Of a stretch of DNA of 48,369 nt, positions 1 to 9,232 are shown piece by piece (within the stretch, counting starts at the first letter, position 1; each line of letters opens with the position of its first letter). Source of the DNA: Acidobacteriia bacterium UBA6623 (GTDB lineage Bacteria > Acidobacteriota > Terriglobia > Bryobacterales > UBA6623). The position numbers and the translations under genes were made by a program. The DNA is taken from positions 1 to 48,369 of the forward strand of contig DJHJ01000046.1 of the NCBI GenBank assembly GCA_002433055.1. The letters run 5' to 3'. The notes beneath the pieces are model-generated. The model ran no database searches, was not told the origin of the DNA, and worked only from the letters and a program-made list of their open reading frames with translations.

Positions 1-704
1 TGCATTCCGCCACCGTGATAACGGCCGTTGCCAATCGCCACGTTCGTAACAATTAAATCCAAAGACGACTCTCGGTTGTCATCAAGAGTCACGTGCACTC
101 GTTTACCTCTGTAAGTTAAAAAAACGGCTGCCGTAGCGTACAAAAAAGCCAGTTTTCCACTCATTTTGCTAATAAAATTCTTGGCCCTCACTGACACTTC
201 GCCACCCATGCCAAAGCTCACCACATTAACAAAATATCGACTCAACGGACGACCTTCGTGGGAAAGCAAGGACACCTTAGCTACATCGATTTTCCGAGAG
301 TGGCCACATGAAATAAGCCGAGAAGCAAGATCAACTTCGTTCGGGATTTCCAGTGTTCTTCGCAGATCGCCACCAGTACCAATAGGAATAAATCCGAGTC
401 GCGCTTCGGGATGGATGGGCTGATCGTTCTCATTGAACCAACCGTTAACAATCTCATTTGCCGTCCCGTCTCCGCCCACCGCTACAATCAAGTTATAACC
501 TTGATCGAGAGCTTGTTTCGTCAGTTCCGTTGCGTGGTTGGGATACTCGGTCACCAGTGTTGTCGCCGGGTGATCGAGCCATTGATTAAGTTCTCGCGTA
601 ATACGGGGAAGCTGCTTGATGCTCCGTCCGCTGGCAGCATTTGGATTGAGAATAACAACCGTTTTGGAGAGTGCAATAGATTTTTCGAGTGTGTTAGTCG
701 ACAT
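1..704 (-). CDS. Diacylglycerol kinase-family lipid kinase, C-terminus cut by window edge
   Basis: The reverse strand from an ATG at 704 stays open to the left edge (about 234 residues seen). It carries the DAGK catalytic signature GGDGT at residues 77-81 inside VAVGGDGTANEIVNG, followed by GFIPIGTGGD at 104-113, the nucleotide-binding part of the YegS/DgkB fold. Family members phosphorylate diacylglycerol or related lipids with ATP at the inner face of the membrane. The C-terminal beta-sandwich lies outside the window. The gene starts 29 bases after the sugar epimerase stop, so the two are probably co-transcribed. Which lipid is used cannot be told from sequence. Confidence 0.88.
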   Translation of the reverse strand, partial: MSTNTLEKSIALSKTVVILNPNAASGRSIKQLPRITRELNQWLDHPATTLVTEYPNHATELTKQALDQGYNLIVAVGGDGTANEIVNGWFNENDQPIHPEARLGFIPIGTGGDLRRTLEIPNEVDLASRLISCGHSRKIDVAKVSLLSHEGRPLSRYFVNVVSFGMGGEVSVRAKNFISKMSGKLAFLYATAAVFLTYRGKRVHVTLDDNRESSLDLIVTNVAIGNGRYHGGGM

Positions 705-733
705 TTTTTACCAATCGACCGCCAAGACACACA

Positions 734-1573
734 CTAAATCAACTCCCACTGCTCCCGCAAGAACCTTATCCCTTCGAAAGCAATGTCATCTGGTGAAGGT
801 GCAAGATCTCGCCAAATCGCAGTTGCTGCAGCAAGCTCAGGGATCGTCGCGTTGAATGATTCTATTGTCAATCTGTTGTTGTAGCCCTGATCCTTGAGCG
901 TCTTCAAAACACCTTTCCAGTCGGTGTGTCCGGTCCCGGGAATTCCACGGTCATTCTCACACGTGTGGACATGCTTGAGATACGAACCGCAGGTGCGATA
1001 TGCTCCTGGAACGTCCTTCTCCTCAATATTCGAGTGGAAAGTGTCAACAAGAGCACCAATCTTAGAACATCCAACTTGCTCCACAAATCGCACTGTGTCA
1101 TCAACTGTGTTGAGAAAATAGGTTTCAAAGCGGTTGAGTGGTTCTATAGCCAACTCGACACCAGTGTCCTCAAGTAGAGGGGCCAGCTGATGATGAAAAT
1201 CAACGCCCCAATTCCATTCTTCCTTCGTACGTCGATGACCAGGCAAAAAACCCACTGGCGCATAGGTGGGGCCAGCGATTAAATCAACGCCAATCTCGGC
1301 AGCTTTGTTGATTAAACCTTTCCAGTAATTTACCGTGTTGGCACGTACTGCTTCGTCGTCGCTAATTGGATTTTTGCCAGGAGGGTTGACAGCGCAGAAA
1401 GTGCACTCGAAATCAAATTCTTCTATCGATTTCCTGAGAAAATCGATGGGAATATCTGAGACATCAAACACAGGCACTTCGATCACATCCACTTGCGCGT
1501 GCTTAATCGCTTCCATAGGGATCGATCCATCGATCGATCCAGACCAAATCATCGTGTTAACGCCAAATTTCAT
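734..1573 (-). CDS. Sugar phosphate isomerase/epimerase, ketose 3-epimerase-like TIM barrel
   Basis: This 279-residue protein is of the xylose-isomerase-like TIM barrel family (AP endonuclease 2 superfamily). Its metal-ligand positions match those of D-psicose/D-tagatose 3-epimerases: Glu144 in IEPLNRFE, Asp177 in LVDTFH, His203 in HVHT and Glu238 in TIESF, each with the same six-residue offset from the Agrobacterium enzyme as I recall it. It therefore probably epimerises or isomerises a free or modified sugar with Mn2+ or similar. Length is normal. It sits between fumarase (95-base gap) and the lipid kinase (29-base gap) on the same strand. The substrate is unknown; hydroxypyruvate isomerase-like activity is an alternative. 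Confidence 0.85.
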   Translation of the reverse strand: MKFGVNTMIWSGSIDGSIPMEAIKHAQVDVIEVPVFDVSDIPIDFLRKSIEEFDFECTFCAVNPPGKNPISDDEAVRANTVNYWKGLINKAAEIGVDLIAGPTYAPVGFLPGHRRTKEEWNWGVDFHHQLAPLLEDTGVELAIEPLNRFETYFLNTVDDTVRFVEQVGCSKIGALVDTFHSNIEEKDVPGAYRTCGSYLKHVHTCENDRGIPGTGHTDWKGVLKTLKDQGYNNRLTIESFNATIPELAAATAIWRDLAPSPDDIAFEGIRFLREQWELI

Positions 1574-1668
1574 CTAGCTCTCTTTATAATCTCAGCCTTA
1601 TACACGCCCTGGTTGCTTCTTCAGGAGTAAGACTATGACATGGATGTCAACTTTAACAAATCAATCTT

Positions 1669-3312
1669 TCAGTCTTTGATCTGAATGACACGATTTGCTA
1701 TTAGGTCCGCATAGAAGTCTCTACCGCAATGGTCAATAATCGTGAAGGCTGGAAAATCTTCAACCTCTATCCGCCAAATTGCTTCCATACCTAATTCTTC
1801 AAACTCTACAACTTCAACATTCCTTATGCTGTGTTCAGCGAGACGTGCTGCAGGGCCACCAATTGAGCCGAGATAGAAGCCTCCATGCTTTCCACAAGAA
1901 GTAGCTACTTCGGCAGAGCGGTTCCCCTTGGCCAGCATTACCATGCTCCCACCGTGACTTTGGAATTGCTCTACGTATGAATCCATTCGCCCCGCCGTCG
2001 TCGGTCCAAACGAACCCGAAGCGTGCCCCGCTGGCCTCTTAGCAGGACCTGCATAGTAGATTGGATGATCCTTAAAGTACTGTGGTAAGTCCTCGCCAGC
2101 ATCCAACCGTTCTTTCAGTTTCGCATGTGCTATATCGCGGGCAACAATCAGGGTTCCAGTCAGTGAGAGCCGCGTAGCAACTGGACACTCCCTAAGCTGC
2201 GTCAAAATTCCTGGCATTGATTGATTGAGGTCGATTGAGACGACTTCGCCACTTAACTCCGAGCCAGTTACTTCTGGCAAGAATCGAGCTGGGTTTGCTT
2301 CAAGCTGCTCAAGAAAAAGACCTTCCTGCGTAATCTTGCCCAAAATCTGTCTGTCGGCTGAACAAGAAACGCCCAATCCTACCGGACACGATGCACCATG
2401 GCGCGGTAGACGAATTACTCGCACGTCGTGTGCAAAATACTTGCCTCCAAATTGCGCTCCTATACCGGTTTCAGCAGCCATTTCGAACACTTTTTTCTCT
2501 AGTTCTAAGTCACGAAACGCCCTGCCAAATTCATTGCCAGTTGTTGGCAAGTCATCAAGATAGCGCGTGCTAGCAAGTTTGACAGTTTTTAATGTCATCT
2601 CAGCTGAGGTCCCACCAATGACTAAAACCAGGTGGTAGGGTGGACAGGCGGAGGTTCCAATTGAACGCATTTTTTTGTTGATAAATGCAAAAAGAGCGTC
2701 TGGATTGAGAAGCGCCTTGGTTTCCTGGTAGAGGAATGTCTTATTGGCGGAACCGCCACCTTTGGCAACAAATAAGAGGCGATATTCACTGCCAGATTCA
2801 GCGTAGATTTCAATCTGAGCGGGCAGGTTTGTGCCTGTATTTTTCTCGGTATAAAGATCTATTGGAGCAAGCTGTGAGTAGCGAAGGTTTTGCTCGACAT
2901 AGGCTTGATAAATGCCTTTTGAAAGAGCTTTCGCATCATCACCCTCTGTAAAAACTTCTTGACCCTTATACCCAAGCACAATGGCAGTGCCAGTATCCTG
3001 GCATCCGGGCAGTATCCGTCCTGAGGCAATAGATGCATTCTTGAGCAACTCTAGTGCCACAAAGCGGTCATTCTCCGACGCTTCAGGATCATCAAGAATT
3101 TTCCTGAGTTGTGCAAGGTGGTCTGATCGCAAGAGATGAGCCATATCACTCATAGCTTCTTTAGCAAGGTACTGTAGAGCCTCTGGAGCGATCTCGAGGA
3201 TTTGACGACCGCTGTCAAGCTTGTTAGTCGTCACATAGTCAGAAGTTAGGTGTCGGTACTCAGTCTGATCGGGACCGCGTTCAAAAATGGGTTGGTATTG
3301 GAACTTCGGCAT
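1669..3312 (-). CDS. fumA: Fumarate hydratase class I, iron-sulfur (FumA/FumB type)
   Basis: The 547-residue protein is a fused alpha-beta class I fumarase, which reversibly hydrates fumarate to L-malate in the TCA cycle using an oxygen-labile 4Fe-4S cluster. Candidate cluster cysteines lie in LPGCQDTGTA, TSACPPYHLV and ASCPVGLGVSC. The C-terminal half shows the beta-domain motifs AGPAKRPAGHASGSFGPTTA and GGPAARLAE. Length matches the single-chain enzymes of enterobacteria. A GTG directly precedes the ATG chosen here, so translation could begin at 3315; neither has a clear Shine-Dalgarno sequence. It is the first gene of a minus-strand run with the epimerase and lipid kinase. Confidence 0.93.
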   Translation of the reverse strand: MPKFQYQPIFERGPDQTEYRHLTSDYVTTNKLDSGRQILEIAPEALQYLAKEAMSDMAHLLRSDHLAQLRKILDDPEASENDRFVALELLKNASIASGRILPGCQDTGTAIVLGYKGQEVFTEGDDAKALSKGIYQAYVEQNLRYSQLAPIDLYTEKNTGTNLPAQIEIYAESGSEYRLLFVAKGGGSANKTFLYQETKALLNPDALFAFINKKMRSIGTSACPPYHLVLVIGGTSAEMTLKTVKLASTRYLDDLPTTGNEFGRAFRDLELEKKVFEMAAETGIGAQFGGKYFAHDVRVIRLPRHGASCPVGLGVSCSADRQILGKITQEGLFLEQLEANPARFLPEVTGSELSGEVVSIDLNQSMPGILTQLRECPVATRLSLTGTLIVARDIAHAKLKERLDAGEDLPQYFKDHPIYYAGPAKRPAGHASGSFGPTTAGRMDSYVEQFQSHGGSMVMLAKGNRSAEVATSCGKHGGFYLGSIGGPAARLAEHSIRNVEVVEFEELGMEAIWRIEVEDFPAFTIIDHCGRDFYADLIANRVIQIKD

Positions 3313-3536
3313 CACTTTGCTGCTGCTTGTCGTTCAGTCGAAATACTAAACCTCTGCGCATTCACAGGATAATGCAGTTTCATGCTCTCTGACGACCTCA
3401 GGTCAAATATTGCTACACCCATACTGTCTCGAAGGCGAACATAACAGACTCGTAGAGAGTAGTCAAAAGGTGAAATTACCATCTTCCACGATTAAGATTA
3501 AATCTACGGTAAATTTTAGGGAAATAGGAGATTTCC

Positions 3537-3596
3537 TACACCATCTACGCAATATGTTGAATTAACTGTTGACACTACCACTAGATGGTGTACACT
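3537..3596 (+). promoter_or_regulatory. nrdJ promoter with an 11-bp inverted repeat (candidate operator)
   Basis: A sigma70-like promoter reads TTGACA (3569-3574), 16 bases, TACACT (3591-3596). A perfect 11-bp inverted repeat, TACACCATCTA (3537-3547) and TAGATGGTGTA (3582-3592), brackets it; the right arm lies in the spacer and touches the -10 box. Arm centres are 45 bp apart. A repressor bound at both arms would occlude polymerase. The arms do not closely match the AT-rich NrdR box, so the regulator is unknown. The predicted leader to the nrdJ ATG is about 120 nt. Confidence 0.5.
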
Positions 3597-3721
3597 AATT
3601 GAGCGCTGACATGCGTAATGCTGCCCCCTTCGGATTTAGGTTTTCGTTTGTGGGTCCCGCTTAGCAGTCGTTTTTTCAGCCATATTGTACTGATATTGTG
3701 TGATTTCTTGTGGGGTGAGCC

Positions 3722-6511
3722 ATGGGCGAAATTAGTGTAGATCTAGCCTCTAAGGTAGATCAGTTATCCTCTCCCGACGAACGGTCCGCGGGGTTATCTT
3801 TCCCGAGATACTTCACTAAAGACCTTAAGAGCGGCCAGACGCCGTACGACGTATTGGAATGGGAAAAGCGGACGGCTTCGATCGGCAACGAAAAAGGTGA
3901 GATTATTTTTGAGCAGCCCAACGTGGAGGTACCACGGGACTGGTCACAAACTGCAACCAATATAGTTGCTAGCAAGTATTTTCATGGTCGTGCTGGAACG
4001 CCTGAAAGAGAGACAAGCCTGAGCCAGCTTGTGCATCGCGTGGTAGACACGATCGCCGATTGGGGTGCCGACGGAGGATACTTCGCATCGCCAGATGACG
4101 TTGAAAATTTTCGTGGTGAGCTAGCCCATTTAATGCTCACTCAAAAAGCCAGTTTCAACTCCCCGGTCTGGTTTAACGTCGGAGTGAAAGAAGCACGTGG
4201 TTACGGTTGGCATTACGACGAAGCCACCGGTGAAACACGTACTTTGGAAGAAGGTTCACACAGACCCCAGTGTTCTGCCTGTTTCATCATTTCCGTAGAA
4301 GACCAAATGGAGTCGATCATGGACCTCGCCAAAACCGAGGGCATGCTTTTTAAATGGGGCTCCGGAACGGGTTCTAACCTCTCGAGAATTCGAGAAGAAG
4401 ACGCAGTTTTAGGCGGAGGTGGCAGGGCGTCTGGACCAGTGTCCTTCATGAAAGGTTTTGACGCTTTTGCTGGAGTCATTAAGTCGGGCGGTAAAACTCG
4501 TCGGGCGGCAAAGATGGTTATTCTCAACGCCGACCATCCAGACATAGATAAGTTTATCTGGTGTAAAGCCAAAGAAGAGAAAAAAGCTTGGACGCTAATC
4601 GACGCTGGCTACGATGCTGCCATAGATGGCGATGCCTATAGCTCTATATCTTTTCAGAACGCCAACAACTCAGTGAGAGCAAGCGATGACTTCATGCTCG
4701 CTTCTGTCAACGATGATGATTGGTGGACAAAATCGGTCGTTAATGACCAACCCAAACAGCGTTATAAGGCCCGAGATCTCTTGCGACAAATCTCAGAGGC
4801 TACACATCAGTGTGGTGATCCCGGTATGCAGTTTGACACGACTGTAAACCGTTGGCATCCCTGTAAGGAAACATCAAGAATCAATGCTTCAAACCCTTGC
4901 TCGGAGTACATGTTTTTGGACGACTCAGCATGCAACTTAGCCTCTCTCAATCTCCGAAAATTTCAAACGAACCAGGGGCAGTTTGATGTGGAGGCTTTTC
5001 GACACGCTGTAGACACCTTGATACTGGCTCAGGAAATCATCGTGGGTAGTGCGAGCTACCCAACGGATAAAATTGCAGAAAACTCCTACAACTACAGACC
5101 ATTGGGGCTTGGCTTTGCCAACCTAGGGTCTCTGTTGATGTCAACAGGGGTGGCCTATGACAGCGATGAAGGGCGCTCCGTAGCTGGAGCAATCTCTGCT
5201 GTGATGTGCGGACAAGCGTACTTGACGAGTGCACGTATCGCGGGGACAACCGGACCATTCGCGGGATACGCTCACAACCGTGAGCCGTTCCTTGAAGTCA
5301 TTCGCATGCATCGCGATGCAGCACGCGAAATTGACGGAGAGAAGCTTGACGAGAACCTGCAAAAAGCCGCAATAGAATGCTGGGAAGACGCTTACAAGCT
5401 AGGCTCTCGAAACGGTTACCGCAACGCACAGGTAACGGTAATCGCTCCGACCGGAACAATTGGCTTCATGATGGATTGCGACACAACCGGAGTTGAACCC
5501 GAGTTGGCATTAGTGAAATACAAAAAGTTAGTTGGTGGTGGAGTCATCAAGATCGTTAATAACACAGTTCCCGAAGCGCTGATTAAGTTGGGCTATACAA
5601 CTGAACGAGGCAACGAAATAGTCAGTCATATAGACTCCACTGGCACCATAGAAGGAGCCCCTCACATCAAAGACGAGCACCTAACCATATTCGATTGCAG
5701 CTTTCGGCCTCAGAACGGCGAGCGATCTATCCACTACATGGGACACGTCCGCATGATGGGAGCTGTGCAGCCATTCATTTCAGGTGCTATATCCAAGACC
5801 ATTAACCTGCCGGAGGAGTCCACGGTAGATGACATCATGGACGCGTATACCGAGTCTTGGCAGTTGGGTTTAAAGGCAGTGGCTATATACCGTGACGGTT
5901 CGAAGATGGCTCAACCTCTCAACACCGCACAATCTGGTGACAAAAGTTCTGCTTCTGGAAGCGAACAACCTGTCTATCGACCGATGCGCCGTAAGCTATC
6001 CGACGAGAGGCAGTCCGTCACTCACAAGTTCTCAGTGGGTGGCCACGAGGGTTACATCACAGTTGGGCTGTATGACGATGGAACACCGGGAGAGCTGTTC
6101 ATCCGCATGGCAAAGGAAGGCTCGACTATCTCAGGACTAATGGACAGTTTCGCCACTGCGGTTTCAATGACATTACAGTACGGCGTGCCACTCCAGGTCC
6201 TGGTAGACAAATTCCAACATGTGCGCTTTGAGCCCAGTGGCTGGACAGGCAATTCAGAAATTCCCTACGCCAAGTCGATCATGGACTACATTTTCCGGTG
6301 GTTGGGAGCTAAGTTTATTTCGCAGGATTACCGCGTGTCTGAAGCAGGTGATTCACCTGAATTGAAAAAAACCGAGCAAGAACCACAGAAAGAATTACCC
6401 TTTCAAGCTGCTATGGATGCACCGGTTTGTTCGGAGTGTGGCTCCCTAATGACCAGTAACGGCAGCTGCTATAAATGCGAAAACTGTGGTTCGACTTCCG
6501 GATGTAGTTAG
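3722..6511 (+). CDS. nrdJ: Adenosylcobalamin-dependent ribonucleoside-diphosphate reductase (class II)
   Basis: The 929-residue enzyme converts ribonucleotides to deoxyribonucleotides using a B12-generated thiyl radical. The radical-loop motif NPCSE lies at 391-395, closely followed by SACNLASLNL; GSGTGSNLSRIREE is the N-terminal substrate-binding motif, and APTGTIGFMMDCDTTGVEPE is a conserved active-site stretch. A TSCPD domain follows at about 765-860, and residues 903-929 hold a Cys-rich zinc ribbon tail (CSECG...CYKCENCG...GCS) typical of the vitamin B12-dependent subgroup, where C-terminal cysteines re-reduce the active site. The Shine-Dalgarno sequence GGGGTGAG sits just upstream of the ATG. 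It is a single-gene unit between its own promoter and a strong terminator. No other reductase class is in the window. Confidence 0.96.
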   Translation: MGEISVDLASKVDQLSSPDERSAGLSFPRYFTKDLKSGQTPYDVLEWEKRTASIGNEKGEIIFEQPNVEVPRDWSQTATNIVASKYFHGRAGTPERETSLSQLVHRVVDTIADWGADGGYFASPDDVENFRGELAHLMLTQKASFNSPVWFNVGVKEARGYGWHYDEATGETRTLEEGSHRPQCSACFIISVEDQMESIMDLAKTEGMLFKWGSGTGSNLSRIREEDAVLGGGGRASGPVSFMKGFDAFAGVIKSGGKTRRAAKMVILNADHPDIDKFIWCKAKEEKKAWTLIDAGYDAAIDGDAYSSISFQNANNSVRASDDFMLASVNDDDWWTKSVVNDQPKQRYKARDLLRQISEATHQCGDPGMQFDTTVNRWHPCKETSRINASNPCSEYMFLDDSACNLASLNLRKFQTNQGQFDVEAFRHAVDTLILAQEIIVGSASYPTDKIAENSYNYRPLGLGFANLGSLLMSTGVAYDSDEGRSVAGAISAVMCGQAYLTSARIAGTTGPFAGYAHNREPFLEVIRMHRDAAREIDGEKLDENLQKAAIECWEDAYKLGSRNGYRNAQVTVIAPTGTIGFMMDCDTTGVEPELALVKYKKLVGGGVIKIVNNTVPEALIKLGYTTERGNEIVSHIDSTGTIEGAPHIKDEHLTIFDCSFRPQNGERSIHYMGHVRMMGAVQPFISGAISKTINLPEESTVDDIMDAYTESWQLGLKAVAIYRDGSKMAQPLNTAQSGDKSSASGSEQPVYRPMRRKLSDERQSVTHKFSVGGHEGYITVGLYDDGTPGELFIRMAKEGSTISGLMDSFATAVSMTLQYGVPLQVLVDKFQHVRFEPSGWTGNSEIPYAKSIMDYIFRWLGAKFISQDYRVSEAGDSPELKKTEQEPQKELPFQAAMDAPVCSECGSLMTSNGSCYKCENCGSTSGCS

Positions 6512-6547
6512 AGATTAATCGATTTGAGTATTCATTCCCTCCATATG

Positions 6548-6588
6548 AAGACGGAGGACTTATGCAACTGAGTCCTCCGTCTTTTTTT
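6548..6588 (+). terminator. Rho-independent terminator of nrdJ
   Basis: A perfect 13-bp stem, AAGACGGAGGACT paired with AGTCCTCCGTCTT around a 10-base loop, runs straight into a T-tract ending at 6588. It lies 37 bases past the nrdJ stop and is oriented to end that transcript. The A-run on its other side gives weaker termination potential for the convergent methyltransferase transcript. Confidence 0.93.
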
Positions 6589-6687
6589 CACAGAGTTTTA
6601 ACCTAGACAGACTATAATCGCTGTCATAGTCTTTTGTGGGTAATCGATTTTCTGTGGTATCAAGTCGACCGACACACGTTGACCACA

Positions 6688-7341
6688 TCACATCCCAGGT
6701 TCTTGTCCTTGCTCTCTGGATACCGCAATCAATGACTTTGTGAACCCCAAAAAACGTTCTCGATGGATCCGAGCTTTAGGAAATAATTCTTGTAATTCCT
6801 TTGCATTTAGCAAACGAACATCTCTGACGAACTCTTCACAGCCCTGTCTCGTGGGTCTCACTAGGAGCCCCCATACCGTAAAATTGCGTAGCAAAATCTT
6901 TTTGAGTCTAGTGGGGAAAAAATGGATGAATGGTGTCAACAGATGAGGCTCAAACGGAAACCAATAGTTGGGTGTTTGGATGTAGTAGGATCGCCCAACC
7001 CGCTCAACCTCCCGTGCAAATCGGTACCGACTCTCCTGGTCTCCGACGTGCTCAATAATTGAGTTGGCAAACACAACATCAAAGGATCGATCTAAAAATG
7101 GAAGCTTCCGTGCATCAGCTGCCAACCAACAAAAATTCGAAGTATGTGAGCCGCCGAGATCCAAATTGACAATCGTTACACGCGGCCGTTGATCGAGGTA
7201 GCTCCAGTAGTACTCATAGCCGCCGAGATCAAGTATTGTGGTTTGCGGTCCGATCGAAAAAATCTGTGCAAGCCACCTAAATCGGCGTCTGCGGAAGTAC
7301 CGAGCGAAAGGCGCGTGAAGTTGTGGCACACTGACCCACAT
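6688..7341 (-). CDS. Class I SAM-dependent methyltransferase
   Basis: The protein has a Rossmann methyltransferase core: motif I TILDLGGYEYYW, an acidic motif II VTIVNLDLGG, then AADARKLPFLDRSFDVVFANSIIEHV, where the Asp-Ala pair and the IEHV motif resemble Methyltransf_11 members. The glycine-rich loop is reduced to LGG rather than GxGxG. The C-terminal third (YIQTPNYWFPFEPHLLTPF) resembles enzymes found near sugar- or envelope-biosynthesis genes, but no such neighbours occur here. A longer frame begins at a TTG (7374) without a ribosome site; the ATG at 7341 has AAAGG five bases upstream, so I chose it (217 residues). The substrate is unknown. It is convergent with nrdJ. Confidence 0.8.
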   Translation of the reverse strand: MWVSVPQLHAPFARYFRRRRFRWLAQIFSIGPQTTILDLGGYEYYWSYLDQRPRVTIVNLDLGGSHTSNFCWLAADARKLPFLDRSFDVVFANSIIEHVGDQESRYRFAREVERVGRSYYIQTPNYWFPFEPHLLTPFIHFFPTRLKKILLRNFTVWGLLVRPTRQGCEEFVRDVRLLNAKELQELFPKARIHRERFLGFTKSLIAVSREQGQEPGM

Positions 7342-7442
7342 TGTTTCCTTTGTGACCTGCCTGAAAAAGCGCAAACACTACTAGAGATCCGTGCTGTCAC
7401 ACTCATCTCTGCCACCCCAGACAAAGAGTGCCGACCTCAACG

Positions 7443-8750
7443 CTACTCTACTATACCCTTATGCTTTGTTGTTTCCACGGATGATGGTTTTTCACCGGAA
7501 CTCAAATCTAAGCGCTCAATCTTTGAAAAACGGCTGGAAATCTTGCGGGCGGAAGTGTGCACCAATTCGACATCTCGGTGTGCCTGATCGATATGTTGTG
7601 CAAGGTTATCCATTCTACTCTGGAAGCGACTGAAATCAGTACCCAACTTGCCTAGGTGTTCCTGTATGACATTTACCTGTTCTCTTGTAGCAGCATCCTT
7701 AAGGACAGCCGCTGCAGTAGTCAGGATTGCAAAGAGTGTCGTAGGGGAAGCTGGCAACACCCGCATGCGATGAGCTTTTTCAACTAAATCAGGATGTTTC
7801 CCGTGGATCTCGGCAAAAACTGCCTCTGCAGGGATAAATAGTACAGCACAATCGGCTGTTTCTCCCTCAATAACATATTTCTTAGCAACATCTTGAATGT
7901 GTGTAAGCACGTTGCGAGAGAACTCTCGTTCCGCCACAACTCGTTCCGACTTGCTGAGGTTTGGGTCATTCTTTCGTCGGAAATTTTCAAGAGGGAATTT
8001 TGAATCGATCGGCACACTCCCCGTTGGCTCCGGTAAAAATAGCATGCAATCCACACAACGCCCATTTGAAAGTGTGTACTGCATACAGTAACTAGATTCT
8101 GGAAGAACATTTGCGACAAGCGCCTGCAACTGTACTTCACCAAAAGTACCACGTGATGTGCGGTCAGCTAGTACCTCTTGCAAGCTAACTACACTACTCG
8201 AAAGCTCAGTGATTTTTTTCTGAGCGGCATCAATCAACTCTAAACGTTTCTGAACATCAGCAAAAGTAGCAACAGTCTTCTCAAAACCTTCTGAAAGTCG
8301 CTTGTCAACTTTTCCGCTGATATCCAACAATCGCTTGTCGGTCGAGGAAGTGAGTGCATCCATCCGTTTACCCAGTTCTTCACCGTTGCGGGCAATAGCA
8401 TCTGCCATCTGCCTCTGCACTCTGTCAATTCCCGACTGCAGTGTAAGGTTAAGTCCCGCTGAGGTCTCCGCGTGTCTCTGTTCAAGCTGCTGAGCAAACT
8501 CTGCAAAGCGTTTCAACTGGTTCTGTTCTAGTCCATGGATTGCTTTTTGTTGGTCCCTATTCGCTTCGCCGAGACGCGCAACAAGCATTTCACTTCGATG
8601 GCTCTGCTCATCAAGCCTTGCTTCCAGACGAGAAAACACCGGTCCAAAATGACCGTCTCGATTCTTTACGAGAACCCATACAGCACAGATTACAACTGTG
8701 CCAACAATGACTACGAAGACTCCAAGCCACGCAATTATTTCCACTGTCAT
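7443..8750 (-). CDS. rmuC: RmuC family DNA recombination protein
   Basis: The 435-residue protein has one N-terminal membrane segment (about residues 5-27), a long coiled-coil region rich in Gln, Glu and Arg (about 35-200), and a C-terminal RmuC domain with the typical GTFGEVQLQALV, SNGRCVDCMLFLPE, PIDSKFPLENF and LFIPAEAVFAEI stretches. The core resembles the PD-(D/E)xK nuclease fold; in E. coli RmuC limits inversions at short inverted repeats. AAGGGCG just before the ATG may serve as the ribosome site. The start codon overlaps the stop of a possible 46-residue ORF (ATGA). The C-terminus after the domain is about 50 residues of charged sequence. Confidence 0.9.
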   Translation of the reverse strand: MTVEIIAWLGVFVVIVGTVVICAVWVLVKNRDGHFGPVFSRLEARLDEQSHRSEMLVARLGEANRDQQKAIHGLEQNQLKRFAEFAQQLEQRHAETSAGLNLTLQSGIDRVQRQMADAIARNGEELGKRMDALTSSTDKRLLDISGKVDKRLSEGFEKTVATFADVQKRLELIDAAQKKITELSSSVVSLQEVLADRTSRGTFGEVQLQALVANVLPESSYCMQYTLSNGRCVDCMLFLPEPTGSVPIDSKFPLENFRRKNDPNLSKSERVVAEREFSRNVLTHIQDVAKKYVIEGETADCAVLFIPAEAVFAEIHGKHPDLVEKAHRMRVLPASPTTLFAILTTAAAVLKDAATREQVNVIQEHLGKLGTDFSRFQSRMDNLAQHIDQAHRDVELVHTSARKISSRFSKIERLDLSSGEKPSSVETTKHKGIVE

Positions 8751-8887
8751 CGCCCTTTATCGAGTTTCCAACACGATGCGATCGACCCAGAAGAATTACC
8801 AAGAAACTGCATGATGCTACTAGTGGGCACTACGGTTATAGGTGTTGGAGCGCTAGCAACTCTGTCAAAACTAGAACTTCTTTCCAT
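8747..8887 (-). CDS. Possible small ORF coupled to rmuC
   Basis: An open frame of 46 codons starts at an ATG (8887) preceded by AGAGGG with a seven-base spacer, and ends in a TGA that overlaps the rmuC ATG (ATGA). That layout is typical of translational coupling. The peptide is Ser-rich with one cysteine and shows no domain, signal peptide or membrane segment that I recognise. The same frame is open upstream to 8980. It may equally be chance, since the 4-base overlap is the main support. Confidence 0.3.
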   Translation of the reverse strand: MERSSSFDRVASAPTPITVVPTSSIMQFLGNSSGSIASCWKLDKGR

Positions 8888-9232
8888 GCGTGATCCCTCT
8901 CTTCCAGTCTCTCCAGAATAAAACATCTTATGTTGAAAATGATCAGAGTATCGAAAGATGATGGGTATCTGAATAGTCAATACAAATTTACTTCCCTAAA
9001 GACAACCCACAATGGTATCTGAAGAAATCGTACCCTTCCTGCTTCGCTGGTTTAAGCCATAGTTTTGGTGCTTGGAATCCCTTCGGAGCAAAGCAAGAGT
9101 TTAATAGTATTCGACCACTTCAACTCCACACACCCACTCCGTGTAGTGAGAAAGTTGTATAGTGGCGAGTTTTCGATGCAGAATTACAACTGTGTTGACC
9201 GAAGAGAGAGATAATGGGGAATTGAGTCACTC
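8888..9232. other. Intergenic region between divergent rmuC and the ThDP enzyme gene
   Basis: About 345 bases without a convincing gene. It must hold promoters for both directions. On the plus strand a TATAGT-like -10 occurs near 9157 and a TTGACC near 9194, but neither has a partner at proper spacing. No tRNA, riboswitch or clear terminator was seen. GGGGAATTGAG lies upstream of the ATG at 9233. Confidence 0.4.

Noticed and set aside
3611..3664. 17-codon leader ORF before nrdJ
   Set aside because: The frame is open from an ATG, but it has no good ribosome site, and its stop is 57 bases from nrdJ, so coupling is unlikely.
3597..3721. Cobalamin riboswitch in the nrdJ leader
   Set aside because: A B12-dependent enzyme and a 120-nt leader made this plausible, but no B12-box consensus or surrounding helices were found.
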